Shown here one piece after another: positions 1 through 5,355 of a DNA stretch of 6,196 bases (position 1 is its first letter; the number at the start of each line of letters is the position of its first letter). This stretch comes from Proteobacteria bacterium UBA4656 (GTDB lineage: Bacteria > Pseudomonadota > Gammaproteobacteria > Xanthomonadales > Ahniellaceae). Made by a program: the position numbers and the translations under genes. The notes below the pieces were generated by a model. That model was not told where the DNA came from, searched no databases, and worked only from the letters and a program-made list of their open reading frames with translations. The DNA is taken from NCBI GenBank assembly GCA_002405525.1, contig DHLY01000109.1:39369-45564 (forward strand), given 5' to 3'.

Positions 1-752
1 GTGTTCTCGGCCGTGGCGCGCGCCGCGGCGCGCAGGAAGCCGGGATCGAGGCCGGCGCCGCCTGCGTCCCGCCGCGCGGCGTGCCAGTCGCGCCACGCGG
101 CGGCGACTGCGTCGAAATCGGCGGCGATCGCGAGCGCGAGCGTGACCAGGTGCGCGGCCGGCCAATCCAGCAGGCGCGCGAGCTGATTGCAGGCGCGTGC
201 AAGTCCGGGCGGCACGCCGTCGGTGAAGCCGGCGCGGCGCCCGGCCAGGTCGGTGGTGCGGTACAGCAGTGCGCCCGCCGGGCCCAGCGCCACGAACCAG
301 AACAGAACGCCGAACCAGCGCACCAGCGCGGACTGGAACACGGCGTCCACCAGCAGCGTGCCGTCGATGCGGCCGGCAATCGCCTCGGGTGCGAGCAGGC
401 TGGCCGCCACGCGGCGCCGCTCGCCGTCCGGCGCATGGACCACCGCATCCACGTCGAGATCGAGGTCGCGCGGTCCCCAGCAGTAGAACAGGGTGGCCAC
501 CGCCAGTGCCAGGCTGGCCAGGCCGAACAGCACGCCCGCCAAGGCCGTCTGCAGGCCATACAGCGCGAGTGCCGGCAGGCCCACCACCAGTGCGGCGCCG
601 AGGCCGCCGGCGAACCAGTCCTGCGCGCCGAACAGTCCGCGCAGGGCGCCCGCCCAGCCGGCCAGCCAATCGAAGCGGCGCAGGCGCGCGAGGTCGGGCA
701 GGGTATGCGCGGCGGCGAGCGCAATCACCATGGCGAGCAGCTTGACGGCCAT
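1..752 (-). CDS. ampE: AmpE-like inner-membrane protein (3' end cut by window edge)
   Basis: This is an open frame of 250 codons running off the left edge, so the C-terminus is missing. It begins MAVKLLAMVIALAAAH. Four hydrophobic stretches are visible, at about residues 1-16, 50-90 (probably two helices), 146-166 and 198-212. The family resemblance to E. coli AmpE (284 aa, CobD/CbiB/AmpE superfamily) rests on FYCWGPRDLDLDVDA (89-103), on VFQSALVRWFGVLFWFVALG (138-157), which matches the AmpE stretch with LLWINFRFYLAPLFWL, and on a following LARLLDWPAAHLV (191-203) that matches VLHVLDWVPVRLA. In enterobacteria ampE sits beside ampD and is linked to beta-lactamase induction as a proposed membrane sensor; its biochemical role is not settled. 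No ampD is visible here; the neighbour is nudC, 54 nt away. The ATG at 752 is chosen because it is the first one after a good -10 element. Met8 at 731 is an alternative. No clear Shine-Dalgarno site precedes either. Confidence 0.85.
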   Translation of the reverse strand, partial: MAVKLLAMVIALAAAHTLPDLARLRRFDWLAGWAGALRGLFGAQDWFAGGLGAALVVGLPALALYGLQTALAGVLFGLASLALAVATLFYCWGPRDLDLDVDAVVHAPDGERRRVAASLLAPEAIAGRIDGTLLVDAVFQSALVRWFGVLFWFVALGPAGALLYRTTDLAGRRAGFTDGVPPGLARACNQLARLLDWPAAHLVTLALAIAADFDAVAAAWRDWHAARRDAGGAGLDPGFLRAAARATAEN

Positions 753-779
753 CGGGTCCCCGGGGGCGGCGAGGGTTGG

Positions 780-785
780 ATTGTA
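780..785 (-). promoter_or_regulatory. Candidate promoter -10 element for ampE
   Basis: Read on the minus strand the gap between nudC and ampE contains GGCTACAATCC, whose TACAAT matches the TATAAT consensus in five of six positions. It lies 27 nt before the ampE ATG, giving a predicted leader of about 20 nt. No good -35 hexamer lies 16-19 nt upstream; the nearest, CTGAGC-like, overlaps the nudC stop codon. The site suggests that ampE can be transcribed independently of the erpA-nudC operon. Confidence 0.45.
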
Positions 786-806
786 GCCAGCGTGGCGATG
801 CCGCGC

Positions 807-1757
807 TCAGCGTCCGCCCAGCGGCAGGCCGGGCGACAGGTGCGCGCCCGTCCGACGGTGGTACCAGCGGTCGATCAGATGGAAGGCGATCGACAGGTCA
901 GGCGGCAGCGCGAGTTCGCCGCGCGCGATCAGTCTCGGCAGGTCGGCGGCAGCGAACCAGCGCGCGTCCTCCAGTTCGCTGCCGACCCGTGGCGGCTGCA
1001 GCCGCGCGCGCGCCGCGAAGCCGAGCATCAGCGACGCCGGGAACGGCCATGGCTGCGAGGCCACGTAGCGGCTCGCCGCGACCTCCACGCCGCTCTCCTC
1101 CGCGACCTCGCGAGCGACCGCCTGTTCCAGCGTCTCTCCCGGCTCGACGAAGCCGGCGAGCGTGGAGTAGCGCGCCGGCGGCCAGCTGGCCTGACGGCCG
1201 AGCAGGCAATGGTCGTCGCAGGAAACGATGACGATGATCGCGGGGTCGGTGCGCGGGAAGTAGGTAGCGCCGCAGCCTGCGTCGCTGCACTGCGCGCGAT
1301 GGCCGCCGTCGGCGAGGCGAGTCGGCGCGCCGCACACCCCGCACCAGCGCTTGCGCGACTGCCAGTGGGCCAGCGCGCGGGCATACGCGGCGAGCCCCGC
1401 GTCGGCGGCGGGTAGCGTCGCCACCGCCCCGCGCAGGTCGGCGAAGCGTCCGCCTCGCCGCGCGGCGACTGCCGCAGCCGCCTCGTCGCCCAGTTGAACC
1501 GAAAAGAAGGGCCGTGCGCCGCGCAGGCCGAGGAAGCACGCGCCGTCCGGCGCGGGCGCGAGAACGCCGGCCGGCTCCAGCACCAGCCCGCCATCGGCGT
1601 CGAGCAGGACGCGCCCGTCGCTGCGCAGCACCAGCACCCGGGCCCCGGGGTCGGTCCAGCAGGCGGCGACCGCCGTCGGATCGCCGCGGCGTTCGCCGGC
1701 GCGATCGACGCCGCCGTCGCCGAACGCGAACCGCGCGCCGCGTCCAGCGCGGCTCAC
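807..1757 (-). CDS. nudC: NAD(+)/NADH diphosphatase NudC (Nudix hydrolase)
   Basis: The protein has 316 residues. NudC hydrolyses NADH and NAD+ to nicotinamide mononucleotide plus AMP and also removes NAD caps from RNA 5' ends; it is cytosolic. The order of parts is a divergent N-terminal domain (about 1-130), a four-cysteine zinc ribbon (C139, C142, C157, C162), and a Nudix domain with a complete Nudix box at 202-224: G202, E208, R216, E217, E220, E221, G223. The NudC-specific signature SQPWPFPAS follows at 234-242 and separates it from other Nudix enzymes. The last zinc pair is spaced C-x4-C rather than the C-x2-C of E. coli NudC; the cysteines are otherwise intact. The GTG start at 1757 overlaps the erpA TGA in a GTGA tetranucleotide, and no Shine-Dalgarno site is obvious, so translation is probably coupled to erpA. 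An open frame extends upstream through erpA, but it is out of frame with that gene and is not coding. Confidence 0.93.
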   Translation of the reverse strand: MSRAGRGARFAFGDGGVDRAGERRGDPTAVAACWTDPGARVLVLRSDGRVLLDADGGLVLEPAGVLAPAPDGACFLGLRGARPFFSVQLGDEAAAAVAARRGGRFADLRGAVATLPAADAGLAAYARALAHWQSRKRWCGVCGAPTRLADGGHRAQCSDAGCGATYFPRTDPAIIVIVSCDDHCLLGRQASWPPARYSTLAGFVEPGETLEQAVAREVAEESGVEVAASRYVASQPWPFPASLMLGFAARARLQPPRVGSELEDARWFAAADLPRLIARGELALPPDLSIAFHLIDRWYHRRTGAHLSPGLPLGGR

Positions 1758-2122
1758 ACCGAAAACGAGGACCCGCAGCCGCAGGTCGTCTTGGCGTTGG
1801 GATTGCGGATGGTGAACTGCGCGCCGGACAGTGATTCCGCGTAGTCGATCTCCGCGCCCATCAAATACTGCAGAGACAGCGGGTCGACCAGCAGCGTGGT
1901 GCCGTCGCGCTCGACCCGCAGGTCGTCCTCCGCCGCCTGCTCGTCGAACGAAAATCCGTACTGGAAGCCCGAACAGCCGCCGCCATTGATGTAGACGCGC
2001 AGCTTGAGTCCGGGGTTGCCCTCGTCGCGGACCAGCTCCGCGACCTTGGCGGCCGCGGCGGCGGTCAGCGACAGCGGTGCGGCGAGGCCTTGGTAGTCGG
2101 GGGGGGCGTGGTCGGTGCTCAT
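1754..2122 (-). CDS. erpA: Iron-sulfur cluster insertion protein ErpA (A-type carrier)
   Basis: The protein has 122 residues from the ATG at 2122. ErpA receives Fe-S clusters from the assembly scaffold and passes them to apo-targets; in E. coli it is needed for the isoprenoid enzymes IspG and IspH. The three cluster-binding cysteines are present: C50 in [12 protein letters not shown] and C114/C116 in the C-terminal [11 protein letters not shown], almost identical to the E. coli C-terminus. LKLRVYI, VVDP-like [11 protein letters not shown] and NPNAK also match E. coli ErpA (114 aa), which identifies ErpA rather than IscA or SufA. The ATG at 2122 gives [13 protein letters not shown], close to the usual length, but its ribosome binding site is poor. 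A GTG at 2158 in the same frame would add 12 residues and has GGAGG seven nucleotides upstream. It follows the bactofilin gene and overlaps nudC by 4 nt, so it is probably part of that operon. Confidence 0.96.
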   Translation of the reverse strand: MSTDHAPPDYQGLAAPLSLTAAAAAKVAELVRDEGNPGLKLRVYINGGGCSGFQYGFSFDEQAAEDDLRVERDGTTLLVDPLSLQYLMGAEIDYAESLSGAQFTIRNPNAKTTCGCGSSFSV

Positions 2123-2165
2123 GGGCCGGGTTCCGGCGCGGATCCTGATGGCGCCCACAATACCG

Positions 2166-2170
2166 CCTCC
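2166..2170 (-). promoter_or_regulatory. Shine-Dalgarno-like GGAGG bearing on the erpA start
   Basis: Minus-strand GGAGGCGGTATTGTGGGC places GGAGG seven nucleotides before an in-frame GTG at 2158. This is the best ribosome-binding match near erpA and argues for a start 12 codons upstream of the family-typical ATG at 2122. The overlapping TATTGT (2159-2164) could instead be a weak -10 element (four of six matches), but no -35 partner is visible. The sequence does not decide between the two readings. Confidence 0.35.
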
Positions 2171-2193
2171 GGCACCGTCCGCGGGTGAAAGCC

Positions 2194-2598
2194 TCAGGCG
2201 GAGCCGGGTGCCGAGTCCGCCACGGGCGGCGTGTCGTGGACCAGGCGGCCATTCACTTCCGCGCCGGCGGCCATCTCCAGCAGGCGATAGTGGATGTTGC
2301 CTTCGACCCGTGCGCGAGCGGCGAGCTCGACCTTGCCGGGCGCGTGGATGTCGCCCTTGATCGTGCCATCGATTACCACGTGCGGCACGCGCACCTCGCC
2401 TTCGACGCGGCCGCGGTCGGACACCACCAGAAGGGCTTCGGTGCCGGGCTCGGCGCTGATCGTCCCCACCACCGTGCCGTCGACGTGCAGTCCTCCCGCG
2501 AACACCAGGTCACCGCGCAGGACGACCCTCGGGCCGACCAGCGTGTCGACTGCCACCTGCGGGCGCTGCGCGCCCTTCTTCTGGTCGAATCCGAGCAT
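2194..2598 (-). CDS. Bactofilin (polymer-forming cytoskeletal protein)
   Basis: The protein has 134 residues. Bactofilins self-assemble without nucleotide into filaments or patches, usually at the inner face of the membrane, and act as scaffolds for cell-wall enzymes, stalks or chromosome-partition proteins. The core at about 17-120 shows the short glycine- and valine-rich repeats of the family's right-handed beta-helix: [19 protein letters not shown] (27-45), [20 protein letters not shown] (63-82) and [20 protein letters not shown] (96-115). Short, probably disordered ends flank it: a charged LGFDQKKG N-terminus and a proline-rich C-terminal tail. There are no membrane helices or enzymatic motifs. 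The ATG at 2598 is supported by AGGAG seven nucleotides upstream (2606-2610). It lies between a coiled-coil membrane protein gene (83 nt upstream) and erpA. Its partner and role cannot be told from sequence alone. Confidence 0.92.
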   Translation of the reverse strand: MLGFDQKKGAQRPQVAVDTLVGPRVVLRGDLVFAGGLHVDGTVVGTISAEPGTEALLVVSDRGRVEGEVRVPHVVIDGTIKGDIHAPGKVELAARARVEGNIHYRLLEMAAGAEVNGRLVHDTPPVADSAPGSA

Positions 2599-2605
2599 GT
2601 GCCAT

Positions 2606-2610
2606 CTCCT
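2606..2610 (-). promoter_or_regulatory. Shine-Dalgarno site of the bactofilin gene
   Basis: Minus-strand AGGAG lies seven nucleotides before the ATG at 2598. It fixes the start at MLGFDQKKG and rules out the longer frame that extends upstream to 2685. An overlapping out-of-frame ATG seven bases earlier sits too close to the AGGAG to compete. Confidence 0.75.
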
Positions 2611-2681
2611 GCCTGTTGCGTGATGAGCCGCCGCGCGAGCCCGCGCGCGCCGGACCGGGATTTCCCGTCGAAGTCTTCCGC

Positions 2682-3413
2682 TCATGGGTCGCCGAGTGCC
2701 TCGTTCCAGGCGACGGCCTGTTCGGCGCGCTCGCCGGCGCCGGAGGCGGCGGTGACCAGGATGCGATTGGGGACCAGCCCGCCCGGCAGGGCCAGCGTAC
2801 CTTCAAGGCGCTGGAAGTACTTGAACGAGAAGCGGAGCGGTTCGTCGTCCTCGCGACCCGAAAGCTGGGTCCAGGGCACCGTGACCACCCTGCCGTCGCG
2901 CACTCCCTCGACCGCGATCTCGGCGTGGCCCTCGGTGAGGGCGGCCTTCTTCAGGTTTTGGGTCAGCGTCAGCGCGAAGGAGAAAGCCCGCGGATCGGCC
3001 AGCGGCGAGAGCTTGATCTCGTGCACCCCGAGCGTGCGCCGCTGTGTGCCACCCACCAGACGCTGGTAGAAGCCGAGATCGGCGCGCAGGGCGGCGATCT
3101 CCTGTTCGCGTTCGCGCAGCGTGTCCTGCAGTTCGCGGTTGGCGGTCTGGGCGACCTGTGCGTCGCGATCGGCGCTGGATGCCGTGGCTTGCGCGTCGGC
3201 CAGCTCGGTCTGCAGCCGGCTGCTGGCATCGCGCAGCGCGACCAGCTGCCCCTGGATGGACCCCATCAGCGGTGCAGCGTAGTGCGCGCCGGCCAGCGCC
3301 GCCCCGGCGATGGTTGCCAGCCACAGCGCGGCCAGCAGCAACCTGCCCCGTGCGCCCAGCGGGGCATCGATCGGGCGCACCGTGAGGCGTGGGGGTGGCG
3401 GGATCTTGACCAT
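2682..3413 (-). CDS. DUF6776-like single-pass membrane protein with coiled coil
   Basis: The protein has 243 residues; its function is unknown. A short proline-rich, basic N-terminus (MVKIPPPPRL) is followed by one hydrophobic helix at about 24-47 (LLLAALWLATIAGAALAGAH). Next comes a heptad-like, Q/A/E/R-rich stretch predicted to be a coiled coil at about 52-118 (QLVALRDASSRLQTELADAQ and onward). A C-terminal beta-rich domain at about 125-235 contains VHEIKLSPLADPRAFSFALT, FSFKYFQRLEGTL and LPGGLVPNRILV. The basic N-terminus followed by one helix predicts a signal-anchor with the coiled coil and C-domain in the periplasm. From memory this domain layout, directly upstream of bactofilin and erpA, matches the family labelled DUF6776 in gammaproteobacteria; I could not search to confirm. 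The ATG at 3413 follows a strong promoter with a leader of about 20 nt and no clear Shine-Dalgarno site. It is the first gene of the operon running to nudC. Confidence 0.82.
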   Translation of the reverse strand: MVKIPPPPRLTVRPIDAPLGARGRLLLAALWLATIAGAALAGAHYAAPLMGSIQGQLVALRDASSRLQTELADAQATASSADRDAQVAQTANRELQDTLREREQEIAALRADLGFYQRLVGGTQRRTLGVHEIKLSPLADPRAFSFALTLTQNLKKAALTEGHAEIAVEGVRDGRVVTVPWTQLSGREDDEPLRFSFKYFQRLEGTLALPGGLVPNRILVTAASGAGERAEQAVAWNEALGDP

Positions 3414-3439
3414 GCGATCGGCGGGTGGGCGGAGGCAAG

Positions 3440-3469
3440 GTTGTAGCCGCGCGTGGAAGCGGCGGTCAA
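3440..3469 (-). promoter_or_regulatory. Sigma-70-type promoter for the DUF6776-bactofilin-erpA-nudC operon
   Basis: On the minus strand TTGACC (3464-3469; five of six matches to TTGACA) and TACAAC (3440-3445; four of six matches to TATAAT) are separated by 18 nt. They lie in the 65-nt gap after the DUF3426 gene. The predicted transcription start is near 3433, about 20 nt before the ATG at 3413. This is the best -35/-10 pair I see in the window, and its position exactly between two genes supports it. Confidence 0.65.
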
Positions 3470-3478
3470 GGCGCGCGC

Positions 3479-4291
3479 TCAGAGGAAGCGGAACTCGAAC
3501 GCCACCGCGCTGTTGCCGGGGTCTTCGACCTCGAGGCTGAGACCGGCGGTGCCGCCGGCGGGCAGCCCGTCGGCGAGCGCGCGCAGGTCGCCGACATACT
3601 CCGACGGCGCGAACCGCCGCAGTGCGATGCGCTTCTCGTTGACGTCCGACAGCGTGATCTCGACCGTCGGATAGGGCTGAGCGAAGGCAGCGCCGTTGGA
3701 CAGGGTGGCGGAGATGATCAGTGCGTGCGGCACCGAGGGGTGGGGCCGCACGTCGCGCGCCAGCAGCAGGATGCGCGAACGATCGGCGACCGTGGGCAGG
3801 GTACAGCCGATGCGTTCGCAGGCGGCTTTGGCCGCCGACAGCACGCGCGGATCGGCGAGCAGCGGCTCGCGCCAGGCCCACGCCAGCTGCGCGCCCATCA
3901 GCAGCAGCAGTGCAATGCTGCCGATCGCCCAGCCGCGGCTGTCGGCATGCGTGGCGATGCCGGCGCGCGCCGCGCCGCGCGCGAACGAAGGCGTCGCCGC
4001 CTGCGCCGCCCTGGTTGGCTCGCGACGCGTTCGAGACTCGTCGAAGGCGACGAACAGCTCGCGCTGCTGCGACGGCGGTCGCGCGGCCGGCACGTTGAGC
4101 TGCACCAGAGGTGCACCGGCGGGACGTCGGCGCAGCGTGCTGAAGGGCGGCGGCGGCAGTTCGTCGGTCAGCGTCGCGAGGGTGTCGAACTCGGCCCCGC
4201 AGGAGCCGCAGCGCGCACGCCCCCGCGCCGCGGCCAAGGTGTCGGCGCGCACCTTGTAGATCGTGAGGCATTCCGGGCACTGCGCGTACAT
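3479..4291 (-). CDS. Zinc-ribbon, DUF3426-domain membrane protein
   Basis: The protein has 270 residues; its function is not established. The N-terminus is an MJ0042-type zinc ribbon, MYAQCPECLTIYKVRADTL, with C5, C8, C28 and C31 (GRARCGSCGAEFDTL). A low-complexity Pro/Arg/Ala linker (about 45-118) leads to one hydrophobic helix at about 121-139 (WAIGSIALLLLMGAQLAWAW). The C-terminal DUF3426 domain (about 145-270) carries a CERIGCTLP motif (C158, C163), HALIISATLSN and the closing VEDPGNSAVAFEFRFL. The predicted topology is a cytoplasmic zinc ribbon and a periplasmic DUF3426 domain. Genes of this type commonly follow prmA in Gamma- and Betaproteobacteria, as here, but a 137-nt gap and a separate -10 element suggest their own transcription. 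The ATG at 4291 starts right at the zinc ribbon and has no Shine-Dalgarno site at proper spacing, so a leaderless transcript is possible. Confidence 0.88.
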   Translation of the reverse strand: MYAQCPECLTIYKVRADTLAAARGRARCGSCGAEFDTLATLTDELPPPPFSTLRRRPAGAPLVQLNVPAARPPSQQRELFVAFDESRTRREPTRAAQAATPSFARGAARAGIATHADSRGWAIGSIALLLLMGAQLAWAWREPLLADPRVLSAAKAACERIGCTLPTVADRSRILLLARDVRPHPSVPHALIISATLSNGAAFAQPYPTVEITLSDVNEKRIALRRFAPSEYVGDLRALADGLPAGGTAGLSLEVEDPGNSAVAFEFRFL

Positions 4292-4297
4292 GCCCTG

Positions 4298-4303
4298 ATT
4301 ATG
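4298..4303 (-). promoter_or_regulatory. Candidate -10 element of the DUF3426 gene (possibly leaderless)
   Basis: Minus-strand CATAAT matches TATAAT in five of six positions and ends six nucleotides before the A of the ATG at 4291. If it is the -10 box, the expected transcription start coincides with the start codon, giving a leaderless mRNA. No good -35 hexamer is present at 16-18 nt, so an activator or a different sigma factor may be needed. The absence of a correctly spaced Shine-Dalgarno sequence fits this reading. Confidence 0.4.
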
Positions 4304-4316
4304 CCGCAACGCGGCA
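4302..4316. repeat. Perfect 6-bp inverted repeat in the prmA/DUF3426 gap
   Basis: TGCCGC and GCGGCA form perfect arms around a 3-nt centre (AAC on the plus strand). The repeat overlaps the 5' end of the CATAAT candidate -10 box. It could be an operator for the DUF3426 gene or a small RNA hairpin at the end of the prmA transcript. There is no T-tract after it on the minus strand, so it is not a standard intrinsic terminator. Six-base GC arms can also occur by chance at this base composition. Confidence 0.35.
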
Positions 4317-4428
4317 CGCCAGCCCGGGGCGGTGGAGAAGTGCACATCCCGTGGCCTCCATCCCGCGGCCCGGTGCGGATCGCCGCGGACCTGGCGCGAG
4401 CCCCGGCAGGGTGCCGATCCGGTGCCCC

Positions 4429-5355
4429 TCAGGCGTCGCTGGCGATTCGCACCCAGTCCTCGCGACGGGTGGTCTGCAATCCGTCGAAGTCGGCGCCGTA
4501 GGCGACCAGCACCTCGGACGCCTGGTCGGCGAGGACGCCCGAAAGCGCGATCCGGCCGCCCGGCCGAGTGGCCCGCGCCAGCACCGGCTCCAAGGCCACC
4601 AGCGTGCCGGCGAGGATGTTGGCGACGACCACGTCGAAGCCTTCGCCGGCCTCCGGCCGCGCGGCAAAGGCCGCCGGGTCGAGCACTGCGAACGCAGCAT
4701 CGTCGATGCCGTTGCGCCGTGCGTTGTCGCGCGCCGCCAGCAGGGCCTGCGGGTCGCTGTCGACGCCCACCGCGCGGACGGCGCCGAGTTTCACCGCGGC
4801 GATCGCAAGGATGCCGCTGCCGCAACCGTAGTCCAGCACCGGCGCGCCGGCCAGCAGGCCGCGGGTGGCCAGCCCGTCGAGCCACTCGAGGCACAGCGCG
4901 GTGGTGGGATGGGTGCCGCTGCCGAAGGCGAGGCCGGGGTCGAGCGAAACCACCACCGGCTCGGCCGCGCCGGGGGCGCGTGCGTCGGTCGGCAGATCCA
5001 TCCCGCTCGGGCAAACCCACAGCCGGTCGCCGAAGCGCATCGGCCGGTACTGGTCCATCCAGGCGCGTGTCCAGTCGGCGTCCGCCACCTCGCGGAACGC
5101 GAAACGCTCGTCGTCGAGTGTGTACACCAGGTCCTGCAGCACCGCCCGCAGGCCGCGCCGGTCGGTGCCGGCGTCGAACAGCGCGGTGACCAGCAGTTCC
5201 TTCCACAGCGGCATCTCGCCCGGTCCCGGCTCGAGGATCGGTTCGTCGGCGGCGTCTTGCAGGGTGACGGAAAGCGAGCCGACCTGGGCCAGCGCGCCCT
5301 CCAGATAGCGCCATTCACGCCGGTGGGCGCGGATCGTCAGCTCCAGCCAGCTCAC
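4429..5355 (-). CDS. prmA: Ribosomal protein L11 methyltransferase PrmA
   Basis: The protein has 308 residues (E. coli PrmA has 293). It uses S-adenosylmethionine to methylate ribosomal protein L11 at several amino groups. The N-terminal substrate-recognition domain starts MSWLELTIRAHRREWRYLEG and covers about 1-90. The linker and catalytic domain carry LDPGLAFGSGTHPTT (138-152), a PrmA hallmark, then the AdoMet-binding DYGCGSGILAIAA (175-187), the acidic VDSDPQA (198-204) and ANILAG (245-250) at the catalytic motif IV position. The GTG start at 5355 overlaps the stop of the VOC gene in GTGA and has GAGGG seven nucleotides upstream (5363-5367). It therefore has its own ribosome binding site as well as the chance of coupled translation. 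An ATG-free frame extends further upstream but is not supported. It is the last gene of the accC-VOC-prmA run; no intrinsic terminator is visible in the 137 nt after it. Confidence 0.96.
   Translation of the reverse strand: MSWLELTIRAHRREWRYLEGALAQVGSLSVTLQDAADEPILEPGPGEMPLWKELLVTALFDAGTDRRGLRAVLQDLVYTLDDERFAFREVADADWTRAWMDQYRPMRFGDRLWVCPSGMDLPTDARAPGAAEPVVVSLDPGLAFGSGTHPTTALCLEWLDGLATRGLLAGAPVLDYGCGSGILAIAAVKLGAVRAVGVDSDPQALLAARDNARRNGIDDAAFAVLDPAAFAARPEAGEGFDVVVANILAGTLVALEPVLARATRPGGRIALSGVLADQASEVLVAYGADFDGLQTTRREDWVRIASDA

Noticed and set aside
81..1415. Plus-strand open frame of 444 codons
   Set aside because: It lies antisense to ampE and nudC, both of which have clear family motifs on the minus strand. 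Its composition (Arg, Ala, Gln, Gly runs) is typical of antisense frames in GC-rich coding DNA and I recognise no domain.
2632..2647. CGCGCG-GGCT-CGCGCG hairpin (minus strand) between the DUF6776-like gene and bactofilin
   Set aside because: Arms of alternating CG are common by chance at this base composition and no T-tract follows, so I do not call it a terminator or regulatory element.
2185..3069. Plus-strand open frame of 294 codons
   Set aside because: It is antisense to bactofilin and the DUF6776-like gene, with low-complexity translation and no recognisable motif.
2682..4280. Minus-strand open frame of 532 codons extending the DUF6776-like protein upstream
   Set aside because: The upstream part is an out-of-frame reading of the DUF3426 gene. 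A promoter in the 65-nt gap and a natural signal-anchor start at 3413 mark the real gene.
4406..4428. Direct repeat GGTGCC with 5-nt spacing just after the prmA stop
   Set aside because: Two six-base GC-rich copies alone are not significant here. They are not self-complementary and match no known operator I can name.
3479..5314. Minus-strand open frame of 611 codons that would fuse a prmA-region sequence to the DUF3426 protein
   Set aside because: Only the part from 4291 onward encodes a recognisable protein. The upstream part is an out-of-frame reading of prmA and the intergenic gap, with Arg/Gly-rich nonsense composition.
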